Below, piece after piece: positions 35,946-51,815 of a stretch of 64,000 nucleotides of DNA (the stretch's first letter is position 1; each line of letters begins with the position of its first letter). Source of the DNA: Rhea pennata. Lineage: Eukaryota > Chordata > Aves > Rheiformes > Rheidae. The translations under genes and the position numbers were made by a program. Location of the stretch: contig NC_084678.1 of NCBI RefSeq assembly GCF_028389875.1, positions 16,646,899 through 16,710,898 on the forward strand. Direction: 5' to 3'. The notes under the pieces are model-generated. The model saw only the letters and a program-made list of their open reading frames with translations. It searched no databases and was not told the origin of the DNA.

Positions 35946-37064
35946 CTCCATGCCCGCCAGGCTGCCCCTCTGTCCCAGGGGGGCTGCCCCCACCTGCAGC
36001 CCCTAGCTTTGGGGGTGCTGGTAAAGCCGAAGGGGAGGCTCAGCTGGAGTGAGGGGGGCAGGGCAGCTCCGGCAGAGCAGGGGCAGGGCAGGCCTGTGGG
36101 CGACGGAGCAGGGCAGGATCCCAGGAAGAGCCCGGTCCTAGGAGAGGAAGGCAGCTCACATCCACGGAGAGGCTGCCCGGGGGCGCCTGGCTGCCGCCCT
36201 CGCTCCCCTCCGGCCACTCGCCCACTCCTGCCATGGATGCTGAGCCTGCAGCGATCCTGTCTCCGGTGCTCAGGGACCAGCGAACCGGGGCCGGCGCTTC
36301 CCTGTGCCTGGCAAGCGTCGCGGGGCAGCGGGCGGCCGGGGTGCCGCGTCCCGGCCGGCTCCGAGCCCTGGCAGGTGTCGGCCGCTGTTCCCTTCCCTCC
36401 TCCGTCCTTGGGAGGAAACGGCGGCGAGCGGTCGCAGGCCTGAGCGCCAGCACGTGCAGGAGGCTCTTGATTTAACCTTCACCAGCTTGGATGATGCTAG
36501 GGCCAAATTTGCCCCTGGGATAACCCTGCGAGGATTTATCTTGGGAATATTTCAGCTCTCTGGTGTCGATGCTCCTTTGCAAATGCGGTCGTGCGGCCAG
36601 CAGGTCTCAGGGTCCGGCTCAGCCGTCCACACGGACGCCTTGGGGGTAACGGCTCCACGTTCTGCCTGCCCGGCAGGTCCTGCGGAGCGTCGCCAGGGTC
36701 CCGGGACCGCGCCAGCGCGGGCGGTGTGCCTGCACCTCGTGCGGCAGCGGCGGAGACCCAGGCTGAGCGACTTGCCCTTCGTGGCCGTGCTCCGGAGCAG
36801 GGAGCTTTGCTCCCCGTTCGTGTCCGTGGCGCGCGGAGCGGGCTGCCTGCACCCGCCGGGAGGGTGCAGAGGGGCAGCCGTGCCACACGGCCGCGGGCCC
36901 GGCGCGCTGGCCCAGCGCCCGTCCTCTCGCTCTGTCGTGCACCCTTCTGAGCGCCCTTCCCCTCGCTCGGCCTTTAGGCACCGATGCCGGCAGCCTGCCG
37001 CGGAGCCGTCCGGGGTCAGGGCCCCAAGCGATGCTGCGAGCTCTTTGGCAGGGTCTGGGGGCAC
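35946..37064. other. GC-rich stretch between repeat arrays
   Basis: This stretch holds no recognisable gene. It lies within the putative intron of the SAMD10 exon 1a transcript. The interval 36460-36590 is less GC-rich. A frame open from 36304 continues into the 30-bp minisatellite but has no recognisable domain. Confidence 0.5.
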
Positions 37065-38337
37065 GCTGTGCCCCTGCCCCACGGCGTCAGGCCCCGCGGC
37101 ATGGTGTCCCGCTGCACCCTGCCCCACTGCACCATGTCCCGCAGCGTTGTGCCCCATGGCATCATGCCCCACTGCTGCGTGTCCCGCAGCATCGTGTCCT
37201 GCAGCACCCTGCTCCATGGTACCGTGCCCCATTGCACCGTGCCCCATAGCGCTGTGCCCTGCAACACCATGCACTGCAGTACTGTGCCCCACGGGATCAT
37301 GCACTGCTGCACCGTGCATCATTGCACTGTGCCCCATGGGACCATGCACTGTGCCCTGCCGCACTGTGTCCTGCTGCACTGTGCACCATAGTACTGTGCC
37401 CCACGGCACCGTGCCCTGCTGCACTGTGCCCCACAGCACCGTGTCCTGCTGCACTGTGCCCCATAGTACTGTGCCCCACGGCACCGTGCCCTGCTGCACT
37501 GTGCCCCATAGCACCGTGCCCTGCTGCACTGTGTCCCATAGTACTGTGCCCCACAGCACTGTGCCCTGCTGCACTGTGCCCCACAGCACCGTGTCCTGCT
37601 GCACTGTGCCCCATGGCACTGTGCCCTGCTGCATTGTGCCCCACAGCACCGTGTCCTTCTGCACTGTGCCCTGCTGCACTGTGCCCCATGGGTCCATGCA
37701 CCATACACCATGCACCGCGGCGCTGTGCCCCATGGGTCCATGCACCATGCACCGCTGCACTGTGCCCCATGGGTCCATGCACCGTGGCGCTGTGCCCTAT
37801 GGGACCATGCACTGCTGCACTGTGCCCCATGGGTCCATGCACTGCTGTGCTGTGCCCCATGGGACCATGCACTGCTGCGCTGTGCCCTATGGGACCATGC
37901 ACCGTGGCGCTGTGCCCCATGGGACCATGCACTGCTGCACTGTGCCCTATCGGACCATGCACTGCTGCGCTGTGCCCCATGGGTCCATGCACCATGGCGC
38001 TGTGCCCCATGGGTCCATGCACTGCTGCACTGTGCCCCATGGGTCCATGCACCGTGGCGCTGTGCCCTATGGGACCATGCACTGCTGCGCTGTGCCCCAT
38101 GGGTCCATGCACCGCTGTGCTGTGCCCTATGGGACCATGCACTGCTGCACTGTGCCCCATGGGACCATGCACCGTGGCGCTGTGCCCTATGGGACCATGC
38201 ACCGCTGTGCTGTGCCCCATGGGTCCATGCACTGCTGCACTGTGCCCTATGGGACCGTGCACTGCTGCACTGTGCCCCATGGGACCATGCACCGTGGCGC
38301 TGTGCCCCATGGGACCATGCACCGCTGCGCTGTGCCC
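37065..38337. repeat. 30-bp minisatellite (about 40 copies, with 15-bp sub-repeat)
   Basis: From about 37680 to 38335 the unit TGTGCCCCATGGGACCATGC plus ACCGTGGCGC (or ACTGCTGCAC) repeats almost exactly every 30 bp, about 22 times, with a few recurrent substitutions. From 37065 to 37680 the array is looser. There it shows a 15-bp half unit (GTGCCCCACAGCACC / GTGTCCTGCTGCACT). Because the period is a multiple of three and the unit lacks stops, several frames on both strands stay open for hundreds of codons, including a 922-codon frame on the plus strand. This is a repeat and not a gene. Confidence 0.95.
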
Positions 38338-38449
38338 TCAGCTCTGTGCCCCACGGCACCGTGGCCCGGCCTCCCCAGCAGCCAGGCGCTGCCCAGCTGC
38401 CGCACTCCCTCTTCTATTTCTCCGGCGCCTTCTGCTTCCCGAACCCCCC

Positions 38450-38861
38450 AGGGTGCCGGTGACCCTGTGACAGCCGCACGTGAGACCTCCGCGGCTCCGC
38501 TCGTCCCCGGAGCGCGCCGACTCCTCGCCGGGCCCCTCCACCTCCGCGGCGCCGCAGCTGCCCGCCGGTGCCATCTGGCCGGCGGATTAGCGGGGAGCCG
38601 GCAGGGAGGGAGAGCAGCGACAGCTCCCGGATCCGGCGGCGCTGCGGGTGGAGGCCTTCCGAGGGTGGCGGCCGAGCGTGCCGCGGGCAGGGGCCGGGGC
38701 GGCGCGGGGAGGGGGCCGCTCCCCCTCCCCGCGCGGGGGCCGGCCGCGGGCAGCAGGCTGCTCGCCAGCAGAAGGACGGAGGAGCCGCTCGGCTGCGGAA
38801 GAGGTGCCGGGAGCGGGGTGAGGGGGGGCGGGAAGAGGCCGGGAGGGAGCATCCCGCCGGG
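38450..38861 (+). promoter_or_regulatory. CpG island at SAMD10 exon 1b
   Basis: CpG-dense DNA directly precedes and includes the 38862 start and continues to about 39380. GGGGGAGG/GGGCGGGG-type boxes occur and no TATA box is seen. The reading frame of exon 1b stays open upstream to an ATG at 38568, so an N-terminal extension cannot be excluded. The extra residues are Arg/Gly-rich and look like translated CpG island. Confidence 0.5.
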
Positions 38862-45181
<6,320 letters not shown>

Positions 45182-45729
45182 GCAAGAGACTGTTATTTTC
45201 ATTTTTCTTTTCTTCTGGCTCTTCCCGTGGTTTGAACCTGCGCCTCAGGTGCTCCCCCCTGCCCAGCACCGGGAAGCTGGAGCGGGAAAAACCAGAGCGG
45301 GAAGCAAAGGCCCTTGCTAAGGGCAGCAGCTGGGTAGCTAAGGGTAGCAGGGACGGGAGGGGGGGCTCGCCAAAGCCTCCAAATCCGAGTGTCCTCCCAC
45401 GCCTCCCATTCCTTCCACGGGGAACAAGAAAAGCCGCGGAGCAGCCCGGCACGTGCGAGCGGCGCGGCCCGGCTCGGCTCGGCCCGGCCCTCTCCGCACA
45501 AGCGTCTGGCGCCATCTAACGCCGCCGGCTCGACGAGCTCGGGGGTTTTCTCCGCGCTCGGCGTTTTTTCCCCTGCAATACGCAGGGAAAGGCGCTGCGA
45601 GCGCGGAAAACGCGGGCCCCGCTCCTCCTCCGAGAGGGGGGAAATGCAGCGGCCCGTCGCGGCGGCGGCGGCCGCGCGGAGGCTCCAGCGGGGTTTTCGG
45701 GAGAGGGGGGAAAAAGAGAAAGAAAGAAA

Positions 45730-45920
45730 GAAAAAAAGCCCGACATGGTTGCACGTGCAAAACACATGCCTAATTTGCCCAGGTAATTACTGAGCCTGGC
45801 TTGATGACAGAGATACCTCCAGGTCTGCGGCGCGGCTGATTGCGCCTCTCAGGCAGTAAATGATCCCTGTTCCCCAAACATTTAAATTTATGCGCAGCTA
45901 TAAACAGACTGAGATCTCCC
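45730..45920. promoter_or_regulatory. candidate enhancer-like noncoding block
   Basis: A 12-bp perfect palindrome, TTGCACGTGCAA, lies at 45749-45760 and contains a CACGTG E-box. It is followed by CCTAATTTGCCC, GGTAATTACTGAG, CTTGATGACAG and a TTTAAATTTATG stretch. The block is unique sequence with no sustained open frame. Regulatory function is inferred from motif density only. Confidence 0.35.
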
Positions 45921-46164
45921 TGGCTACCCCGGGCTCCGAGGCCGCGAGCGACCGAGCGGAGCCGGGTGCGCCCGCCCGCTTCGGGGCTCCGCTAAGCCGC
46001 CCTGGGTGCATTCCCGTGAGTTACGGCACCTCCGGTGGGGTGAATCGAGGCTTCCCGCGCAGCCAGGCTGCTTTTGGCGACGGCCGGACCGGCTCGGGGA
46101 TGCGCCACGGCCCAGGACGGAGCCGGGCAGGCGCCTCCTGCGTTAGCAGGTCCCCGCTGCTCTT

Positions 46165-46365
46165 CTGAGGCTAATCAATCTCGATTCATTGCTAATGAAC
46201 TTGAGAACAGCGGCGGGATGGATCAGGTGCCACTCAGGGCGAGATAGATAATATAATTAAGGTTTCCTCAAAGGTCCCGTCTCTCTTACCTCGTTAATTA
46301 AGCTGATGCAGGGCACTCAATGCAGCATGCATAATGAGCGGCTGCTAATGGGCTGCTGCTGGGAG
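46165..46365. promoter_or_regulatory. candidate enhancer-like block, TAAT-rich
   Basis: At least six homeodomain-like cores fall in 200 bp: GCTAATCAATC, TTGCTAATGAAC, ATAATATAATTAAGG, TCGTTAATTAAGC, GCATAATGAG and CTAATGGGCT. An AGATAGATAA GATA-like phrase is also present. The block stands out from the GC-rich surroundings and is not coding. Function is inferred. Confidence 0.4.
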
Positions 46366-46375
46366 AGACCCCGGC

Positions 46376-46520
46376 TGCAGCGCTGCGCAGGGCTGCGTGG
46401 TGCTGCACAGTGCCCGGTGCTGCATGGTGCATGGTGCTGCACAGCACCAGGCGCCGCACGGCACTGCACAGCGCTGCACGGCGCTCAGCGCTGCACGGCG
46501 ATGCGCAGCGCCCAGTGCCG
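46376..46520. repeat. degenerate GCTGCAC-rich repeat
   Basis: About ten imperfect copies of GCTGCAC(A/G)GCGC / GCTGCATGGTGC follow one another over 145 bp. The composition resembles the half unit of the 30-bp minisatellite at 37-38 kb, but the order is less regular. Confidence 0.65.
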
Positions 46521-46664
46521 CCCAGCAGGCAGTTCCCGGAGGAGGGTGGCCGCGGCGCAGGGCCACGGCGTTTCTCACGGGCCGCCTCGCTCAGTGCGTC
46601 AAGGCGGCATCGCTCCTCACCACGTGGCCTGGGCTCGTTTTTGGTACTTGCACCCTTGATGGTG

Positions 46665-46735
46665 ACTTCCGATGGAGAACTAATGGGCTCTTAATAATGG
46701 TGACAGCTCCCTTAATTGGAAAGTATCGGAGCAGG
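46665..46735. promoter_or_regulatory. candidate regulatory block sharing CTAATGGGCT with 46.3 kb
   Basis: GAACTAATGGGCTC, TTAATAATGGTGACAG and CCTTAATTGG are packed into about 60 bp. The decamer CTAATGGGCT also occurs near 46344, about 335 bp upstream. A shared motif pair in otherwise unrelated sequence suggests a common bound factor, which is inference. Confidence 0.3.
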
Positions 46736-47306
46736 GACAATTGCTTCATTTCCTTCTTTTTTTTTATTTTTCCCTCCCCCCCGCCCCTATAATTTCCTTC
46801 ACACTTTTAGGTTCTCATTTGCAGCTCCTAGCTGGCCCTGGGGTGAGATGCCCCCTCGGAGCCAGGAGTTCTCCGGCGCGGTTGTGGGTGCGCGGCGAGG
46901 CCGAGGGGTACGCAGGCAGGGGGGCACCCCGGGGGGGCTGCACTCGGTCCATCATCGAGGACACTGATTGGGTTTGAGTTTTGGGGTTGTTGGGTTTTTT
47001 TGTTGTTTTTTGTTTTTGGGGGGTTTTTTTGCAAAGGCAATTAATGTGGTTTTAAGTAAAAACCTTAAAACCCCCAAAAATGAAATAAGCCGCTTTTGGT
47101 TTTCCCAGCAGATGATGTGTTTCCTCAAACCCGACAGAGATTTGGGGCTTTTTGTGCTCCTTTCGGTTCGGTCGCTGGCGGGGCGGCTCTCCAGGCAGCA
47201 GCGGCCGCTGCGTTAAGCCTCCTTCTCTGCGTTTCAGCCATTTTGCTTTCTTGCTATATCTAAAATTGAATCTGTTCGGATTTGCTCTCCCTCGTGCGCG
47301 CTCTCG

Positions 47307-47307
<1 letters not shown>

Positions 47308-47341
<34 letters not shown>
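47308..47341. repeat. poly(T) tract, 34 T
   Basis: Thirty-four consecutive T residues lie between CpG-rich flanks. No adjacent retroelement body is recognised on the minus strand. Confidence 0.9.
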
Positions 47342-47344
<3 letters not shown>

Positions 47345-48104
47345 TATGTTTGCTGAGCGCGTGCAAGCGCAGGGGAGGGGAAAGGGAAAAATCAGCATAA
47401 TTCACAGTTCGTGCAGTCGTCTCGGGCTCCGATTTGCAATCGCGGGCCCGCGCGGCAGGGCGAGCGCGCGGCTGAGGGCGGCCCAACACCGCTCTGCAGA
47501 CCGCCAGCGATTTATTTCTCTCTTTTTCCCTCCCCTCTCCGTCTCTTTGTTCCGATACCCGTGCGTGCGGCGGCGGGGAGCCGCGGCGCGGGGTTCGCGC
47601 CCCGCCGAGGCGAGCCGAGCCGAGCCGGGCGCGCGGCACCCGCCGCCGTTCCCGCGCTCTCCCGGCCGGCCGCGGAGCTGCCTGGGGGCTGCCGGCGGGG
47701 ATAAAGCCGGCGGAGGCGCGGGACGTGCCCGGCTTGGCTGGCGGGGGGGGGATCTCCGCGTTCCCTCCCTGTCCGGCACGGGAAGCACCCGGGCCACGGC
47801 AGCACCGCTGCCCCTCTGCAAACTGCCCCGCTTTCCCGCTCGCGTCGGCGAGCCACCGGCTCGCTCGGGCAAACGCGCCCTCGCCGTCCGGGGAGCCCGG
47901 GAGCAGCAGCCGGGGCTGCCGGCTCCTGCCAGACGTTGCCTCTCCCAGCACCGGAGCGTTTCCTGCCGCGGGTGCTCGGCTCGCGGCACCGGCGCTCCCT
48001 GCGCGAGCGGATGACGCCGGCGAGGCTTTTCCACGCCGTTGCAACCCGCCGCGGGGCCGGCGCGCGGGGGGCGAGCGGGGAAGAGCGCTGCTCCGCATCT
48101 GTTC

Positions 48105-48500
48105 CGAATCTGCTGTTCTTCTCAAGTTCGTTGCAAGGCCTGAAAATAGTAACTGTGGTTGCCTTTATATTACGTTGTTTAAGAGTTTCTGCAGCTCAAC
48201 CAGCCCGCGGGCGGCCGCTTTCCAAGCCTACGTCCAGCCCCGGCGGCGGCCGGGCTCCCGCGGCCCCGGAGCCTTCGGAGGCGCCGCCGGGCACGCGAAG
48301 CCCCTCGGCAGCCGGGCCAGCGGCACGGCGCCCGCCGAGGCTCCTGGCACTCCGCCGCACGCTGCACGGGGGCAGCAGGCTGCGCCCGCGCTCCCAGCCC
48401 CCCGCTCGCCCCCCGCTCCGCTGCTGCCCACACCTGGCAGTTAGGCAGAGCTCTTTGCATGCTCTCGCCGCAGACATTAATTACGCTCTTTCCCCCCGCA
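48105..48500. promoter_or_regulatory. two small candidate noncoding elements
   Basis: Two AT-richer islands bracket a CpG-rich stretch. The first (about 48115-48200) has GAAAATAGTAACTGTGG and TATATTACGTTG. The second (about 48445-48500) has CTCTTTGCATGC, an octamer/POU-like core, and GACATTAATTACGC. Both are unique and noncoding in appearance; a regulatory role is inferred. Confidence 0.28.
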
Positions 48501-49479
48501 TGGAGACAAAGAGGGAAATTGGAGGGGGGGAAACTCCCAACTTCCTTTTCTCCCAACTTCCTTTTTTCTTCTTTTTTTTTTTTTTTGCTTCACTAATGCA
48601 ACATCTGCAGCCGCTGGCGGCAGAGCCCTGCAGCGGCGGGACGGGGCTTGGCACCGCAGCGCCCGGGGCCCGGTTTTTCCCTGGCAGAGGGGCTTTTCTG
48701 CAGCCTGTTCAGCCTGGAAGCGGAGGCTGCTCAGTCCGTCGGACTTGGGGAGCAGGGGAAATCAGACGTGAATAAAGCCGGGAGCCTTGCCCTGCCCAGG
48801 CCTCCTGGGCTGCACAGAGTTATCCGAGCTTTTTGTTCCGTTTCGGAGGCGTCTCGGCGCAGCGCGGTGGCCGGGGCGCAGGCTGGCCTGGGGCAGGGTG
48901 ACGGCTTAGCTCCCGCCTTGCAAAACCCGGGAATTTTCCTTGCTTGCAGGAGAAGGCGCTAAGGGAGGATCCCACCCCGCAGCTTGGGATCGGGGCGCTG
49001 GGAAAGCCTCGGAAGAGCCCAGGGCTGCGCGAGGTTGGGATTAAAGCTGGGACCGGTGGGGTTTGGTGGCCGCGGGCGCAGGCGAAGCCGCTCGCGCACG
49101 GACCGTCCCGTCCCTGCCTGTCGTCCTCCGCTCCTCGCGGCTTCCTCCGGAGGGGAAGGAGGGATTTGTTCTCTCCAAAGCTGCTAATACCTCTGCGCTT
49201 CGCCCATGGTGGGAGTCTGCATCCGACTGCAACGGACCCTACGGAAGGGGAGCGCCAGGAGACATTCCCACGGACGCGGCCTCCGTCAGCGCGGCACCTC
49301 GGCCTTGCTCGCGATGCGAAGGGAAAGGCTGGAGCAGGGGAGCTGGGGAGCCAGCAAATTCCCCCCACCCGCGCCTCGCTGCGCCCCCCGCACCGTGAGC
49401 CCAGCGGGCGAGGGTCGGGCCGGCACCCCGGCGGCTCCGCAGGGCCTCGCCGCTCCGACGCTGCCACGCGGGACGGGAC

Positions 49480-49905
49480 GGGCTGGGACAGGACGGGATG
49501 GCATGGGACAGGATGAATTGGGATGAGATGCAACGGGCTGCGTCGGCTGGGCTGCGACAGAACAGGATGGGATGGGATGGGATGAGATGCAACGGGATGG
49601 ACTGGGCTGGGATGAGATGGGGCGGGATAGGACAGGATGGCATATGATGGGACAGGATAGGATGAGATGGGCTGGGGTGGGGTGGGATGGGACGGGACGG
49701 GGTGCGAAGGAATGGAACGGGATGGGACGGGATGAGTCAGGATGGGGCATTATGGGATGGGATGAGACGGGGACGTGGTGGGATGCGAAGGAACGGGACG
49801 AGATGGGATGCACTGGGACACGATGGGATGGGACGGGATGGCACGGGCCGGGCTGGGATGGGATGGGACGAGACGGGGTGGGACGGAGCAGGACGGCGTG
49901 GGCCG
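49480..49905. repeat. GGGAT/GGGAC pentanucleotide array
   Basis: The plus strand is a 425-bp degenerate array of pentamers GGGAT, GGGAC, GGAAC and GAGAT, almost devoid of C outside the GGGAC variant. It lies directly 5' of the ZNF512B CpG island. Both strands are largely open in several frames because of the repeat. A (GAGCC)n run at 49907-49937 follows it. Confidence 0.9.
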
Positions 49906-50299
49906 GGCCGAGCCGAGCCGAGCCGAGCCGAGCCGGGTGGCGGGGCCGCGGTGCGGGGCCGGGGCCGCGCTGCTCCCCCCCCCGCCGCCGCCGCCGCCCG
50001 CGCCCCGCTCCCACCTGCCGCGGGGGCGCCGCCCGCGCCCCGCCCCCCCCCGGGGCGGTTCCCCCGCCCGCCCCGCGGCCGCCGCGGCGGAGCCACGCGA
50101 GAGCCGGGGCGGCTGGGCCGGCGCGGGGCCGGCGGCGGGCGCGGGGCGGGCAGCGCGCATGAGCCGCGGCGGGCGGGAGCGGAGCGCGGCGCCGCCGCCG
50201 CCGCGCCGGGTGTCGCCGCGCCTGGGAGCCCCGCACGGCGGCCCGCAGCCGCGGGCGGCCGGCGGCACCGCCTCGCCGCGCCGCGCCGCGCCCGGCCCC

Positions 50300-50334
<35 letters not shown>

Positions 50335-50337
50335 CAG
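49905..50337 (+). promoter_or_regulatory. ZNF512B: ZNF512B CpG-island promoter and noncoding exon 1
   Basis: An extremely CpG-rich block ends at a consensus splice donor, CCCAG|GTAAGC, with the exon border at 50337. No in-frame ATG for the ZNF512B reading frame lies between the last in-frame stop (50160-50162) and the donor, so the exon is inferred to be 5' UTR. The transcription start is not visible and is likely between about 49.9 and 50.15 kb. A GCC repeat (50301-50335) abuts the donor. An out-of-frame ATG at 50159 opens an upstream ORF described in the findings. Confidence 0.6.
50301..50335. repeat. (GCC)n trinucleotide repeat at the ZNF512B exon 1 donor
   Basis: About eleven GCC units run without interruption to within 2 bp of the predicted splice donor at 50338. 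A shorter GCC run lies at about 49983-49998. CGG/GCC runs in 5' UTRs of CpG-island genes are often length-polymorphic. Confidence 0.9.
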
Positions 50338-50659
50338 GTAAGCTCCGAGCGCCGCCGCCGCCGCCGCGCCCGGGCTGCCCCCGCCTCCCCCGCGCCCGCG
50401 CCCGCCGCGGCCGGCGTCGCCATTTTGCCTCGTCGCTCCCGCCGCCCCTCGTCTCCTGCCTTCCCCCCGCTCCCCTCGCCCCGCCGCGGCCCGGCGGCTC
50501 CCCCCACCCTCGCCCCGGCGACCGGCGGCGGCGGCGCGGCCCCGCCGGCCGCCGGGAGCGCACCGGGGACGGGGCGGGCGATGCGGCCGCCCGGCCGGGG
50601 AGGGGCCGGGCCGGGCCGGGCCGAGCCGAGCCGGGCGGCTGGGATGGCCCGGCCTGGTG

Positions 50660-50702
50660 CGCGGAGGGCGGGTGGCCCGGCCCGGCCCGGCCCGGCCCGG
50701 GG
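50660..50702. repeat. CCCGG pentamer run
   Basis: About five to six tandem CCCGG units occur in the start of ZNF512B intron 1. A related GGGCC run lies near 50600-50630. Confidence 0.85.
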
Positions 50703-50789
50703 AGGTGACAGGAGAAGGGGCCTGGCCGGGGCGGGCACAGGCGGACGAGAGAGCAGGCCGGGAGGCGGCGGGCGGCCGGGGCGGTGGAT

Positions 50790-51480
50790 GGGACCGACGG
50801 GCCGGGGAGGTGACGGGCCAGGCCGGAGAGCTGACAGTCGAGGGGACGGCCAGGCCGGGAGGGTGACAGGCGGCGGCACAACCGGGCCAGGCAGGTGACC
50901 GTCAGCAGGACGGCCAGGCCGGGAGGGTGACAGGCGGCGGCACAACCGGGCCAGGCAGGTGACCGTCAGCAGGACGTCAGGCCAGGCAGGTGACGGTCAG
51001 TGGGAAGGCCAGGACAGGGAGGTGACAGGTGGCCAGGACAGCCAGAACAGGGAGGTGTCAGGTAAACGAGGTGACAGTCGGCAGGACGGCCAGGCCAGGG
51101 AGGTGATGGTTGGAGGGACGGCCAGGCCAGGGAGGTGACAGGCAAACAGGACAGCCAGGCCAGGAGGTGATGGTTGGCAGGACAGCCAGGCGACGGAGGT
51201 GACTGGTGGCCAGGACAGCCAGGCCAGGAAGGTGTCAGGTGAACGAGGTGACGGTCAGTGGGAAGGCCAGGCCAGGGAGGTGACAGGCAAACAGGACAGC
51301 TAGGCCATGGAGGTGACAGGTGGCCAGGACAGCCAGGCCAGGAGGTGATGGTCGGACAGGACAGCCAGGCTAGAGAGGTGATGGTTGGCAGGACGGCCAG
51401 GCCGGGGAGGTGACAGGCAGATGGGACGGCCAGAGCAGGGAGGTGACAGGCAAAGAGATGGCCAGATTAGGGAGGTGACG
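50790..51480. repeat. GGCCAGG...GAGGTGAC minisatellite in ZNF512B intron 1
   Basis: Units of about 28-33 bp built from GGCCAGGCCAGGGAGGTGAC and AGGCAAACAGGACA or TGGTTGGCAGGAC recur roughly twenty times over 690 bp. Within it a 64-bp block is perfectly duplicated head to tail (50845-50908 and 50909-50972), which indicates recent expansion. It is G/A-biased on the transcribed gene's sense strand. Confidence 0.9.
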
Positions 51481-51767
51481 GGCGAAGGGGTGGCCCCAGC
51501 AGGCCCGGAGAAGGGGCATCTGGACCAAAGGCTGCATCCTCTCGTGCTGGGGACCTCTGGACGAGGGGGCACTGGGGACGCCCTGGTCACTGGCCGGCAC
51601 CTGCTGCCACTGCCTTGAGGCAGAGAGGAGACCTGGGGCGGACGGGGCAGGCCAGGTCGGGGACGCCGCCGTCCCCACCCGGAGGGAGCGGGCTCCCGAG
51701 GAGGCCGGGCGGCAGGGGGGATCGCCTGAAGTTGCTGCTGCTCATTGTCTGCTGCGTTTGTGCGTGC

Positions 51768-51777
<10 letters not shown>

Positions 51778-51812
<35 letters not shown>
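51778..51812. repeat. (GT)17 microsatellite
   Basis: Seventeen GT dinucleotides are preceded by an imperfect GTGCGTGCGTGTGTGCGA stretch, in ZNF512B intron 1. Confidence 0.95.

Positions 51813-51815
<3 letters not shown>

Larger units (their letters stand above)
45182..49480. other. SAMD10-ZNF512B intergenic region
   Basis: About 4.3 kb of mostly CpG-rich DNA without a supportable gene. High GC content leaves many frames open on both strands, but none is recognisable. It contains several TAAT-rich blocks, a GCTGCAC-rich degenerate repeat and a 34-T run, each listed separately. Confidence 0.55.

Noticed and set aside
37297-38359. Two minus-strand frames of over 340 codons with repeated HGPMGHSA or HGAQCSSAWS motifs
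   Set aside because: These are the reverse complement of the same minisatellite, overlap each other in different frames, and follow from the repeat alone.
49572-50945. Open frames of 200-530 codons on both strands around the ZNF512B first exon
   Set aside because: They are translations of the GGGAT/GGGAC array and CpG island. The real ZNF512B start is in the exon at 57041.
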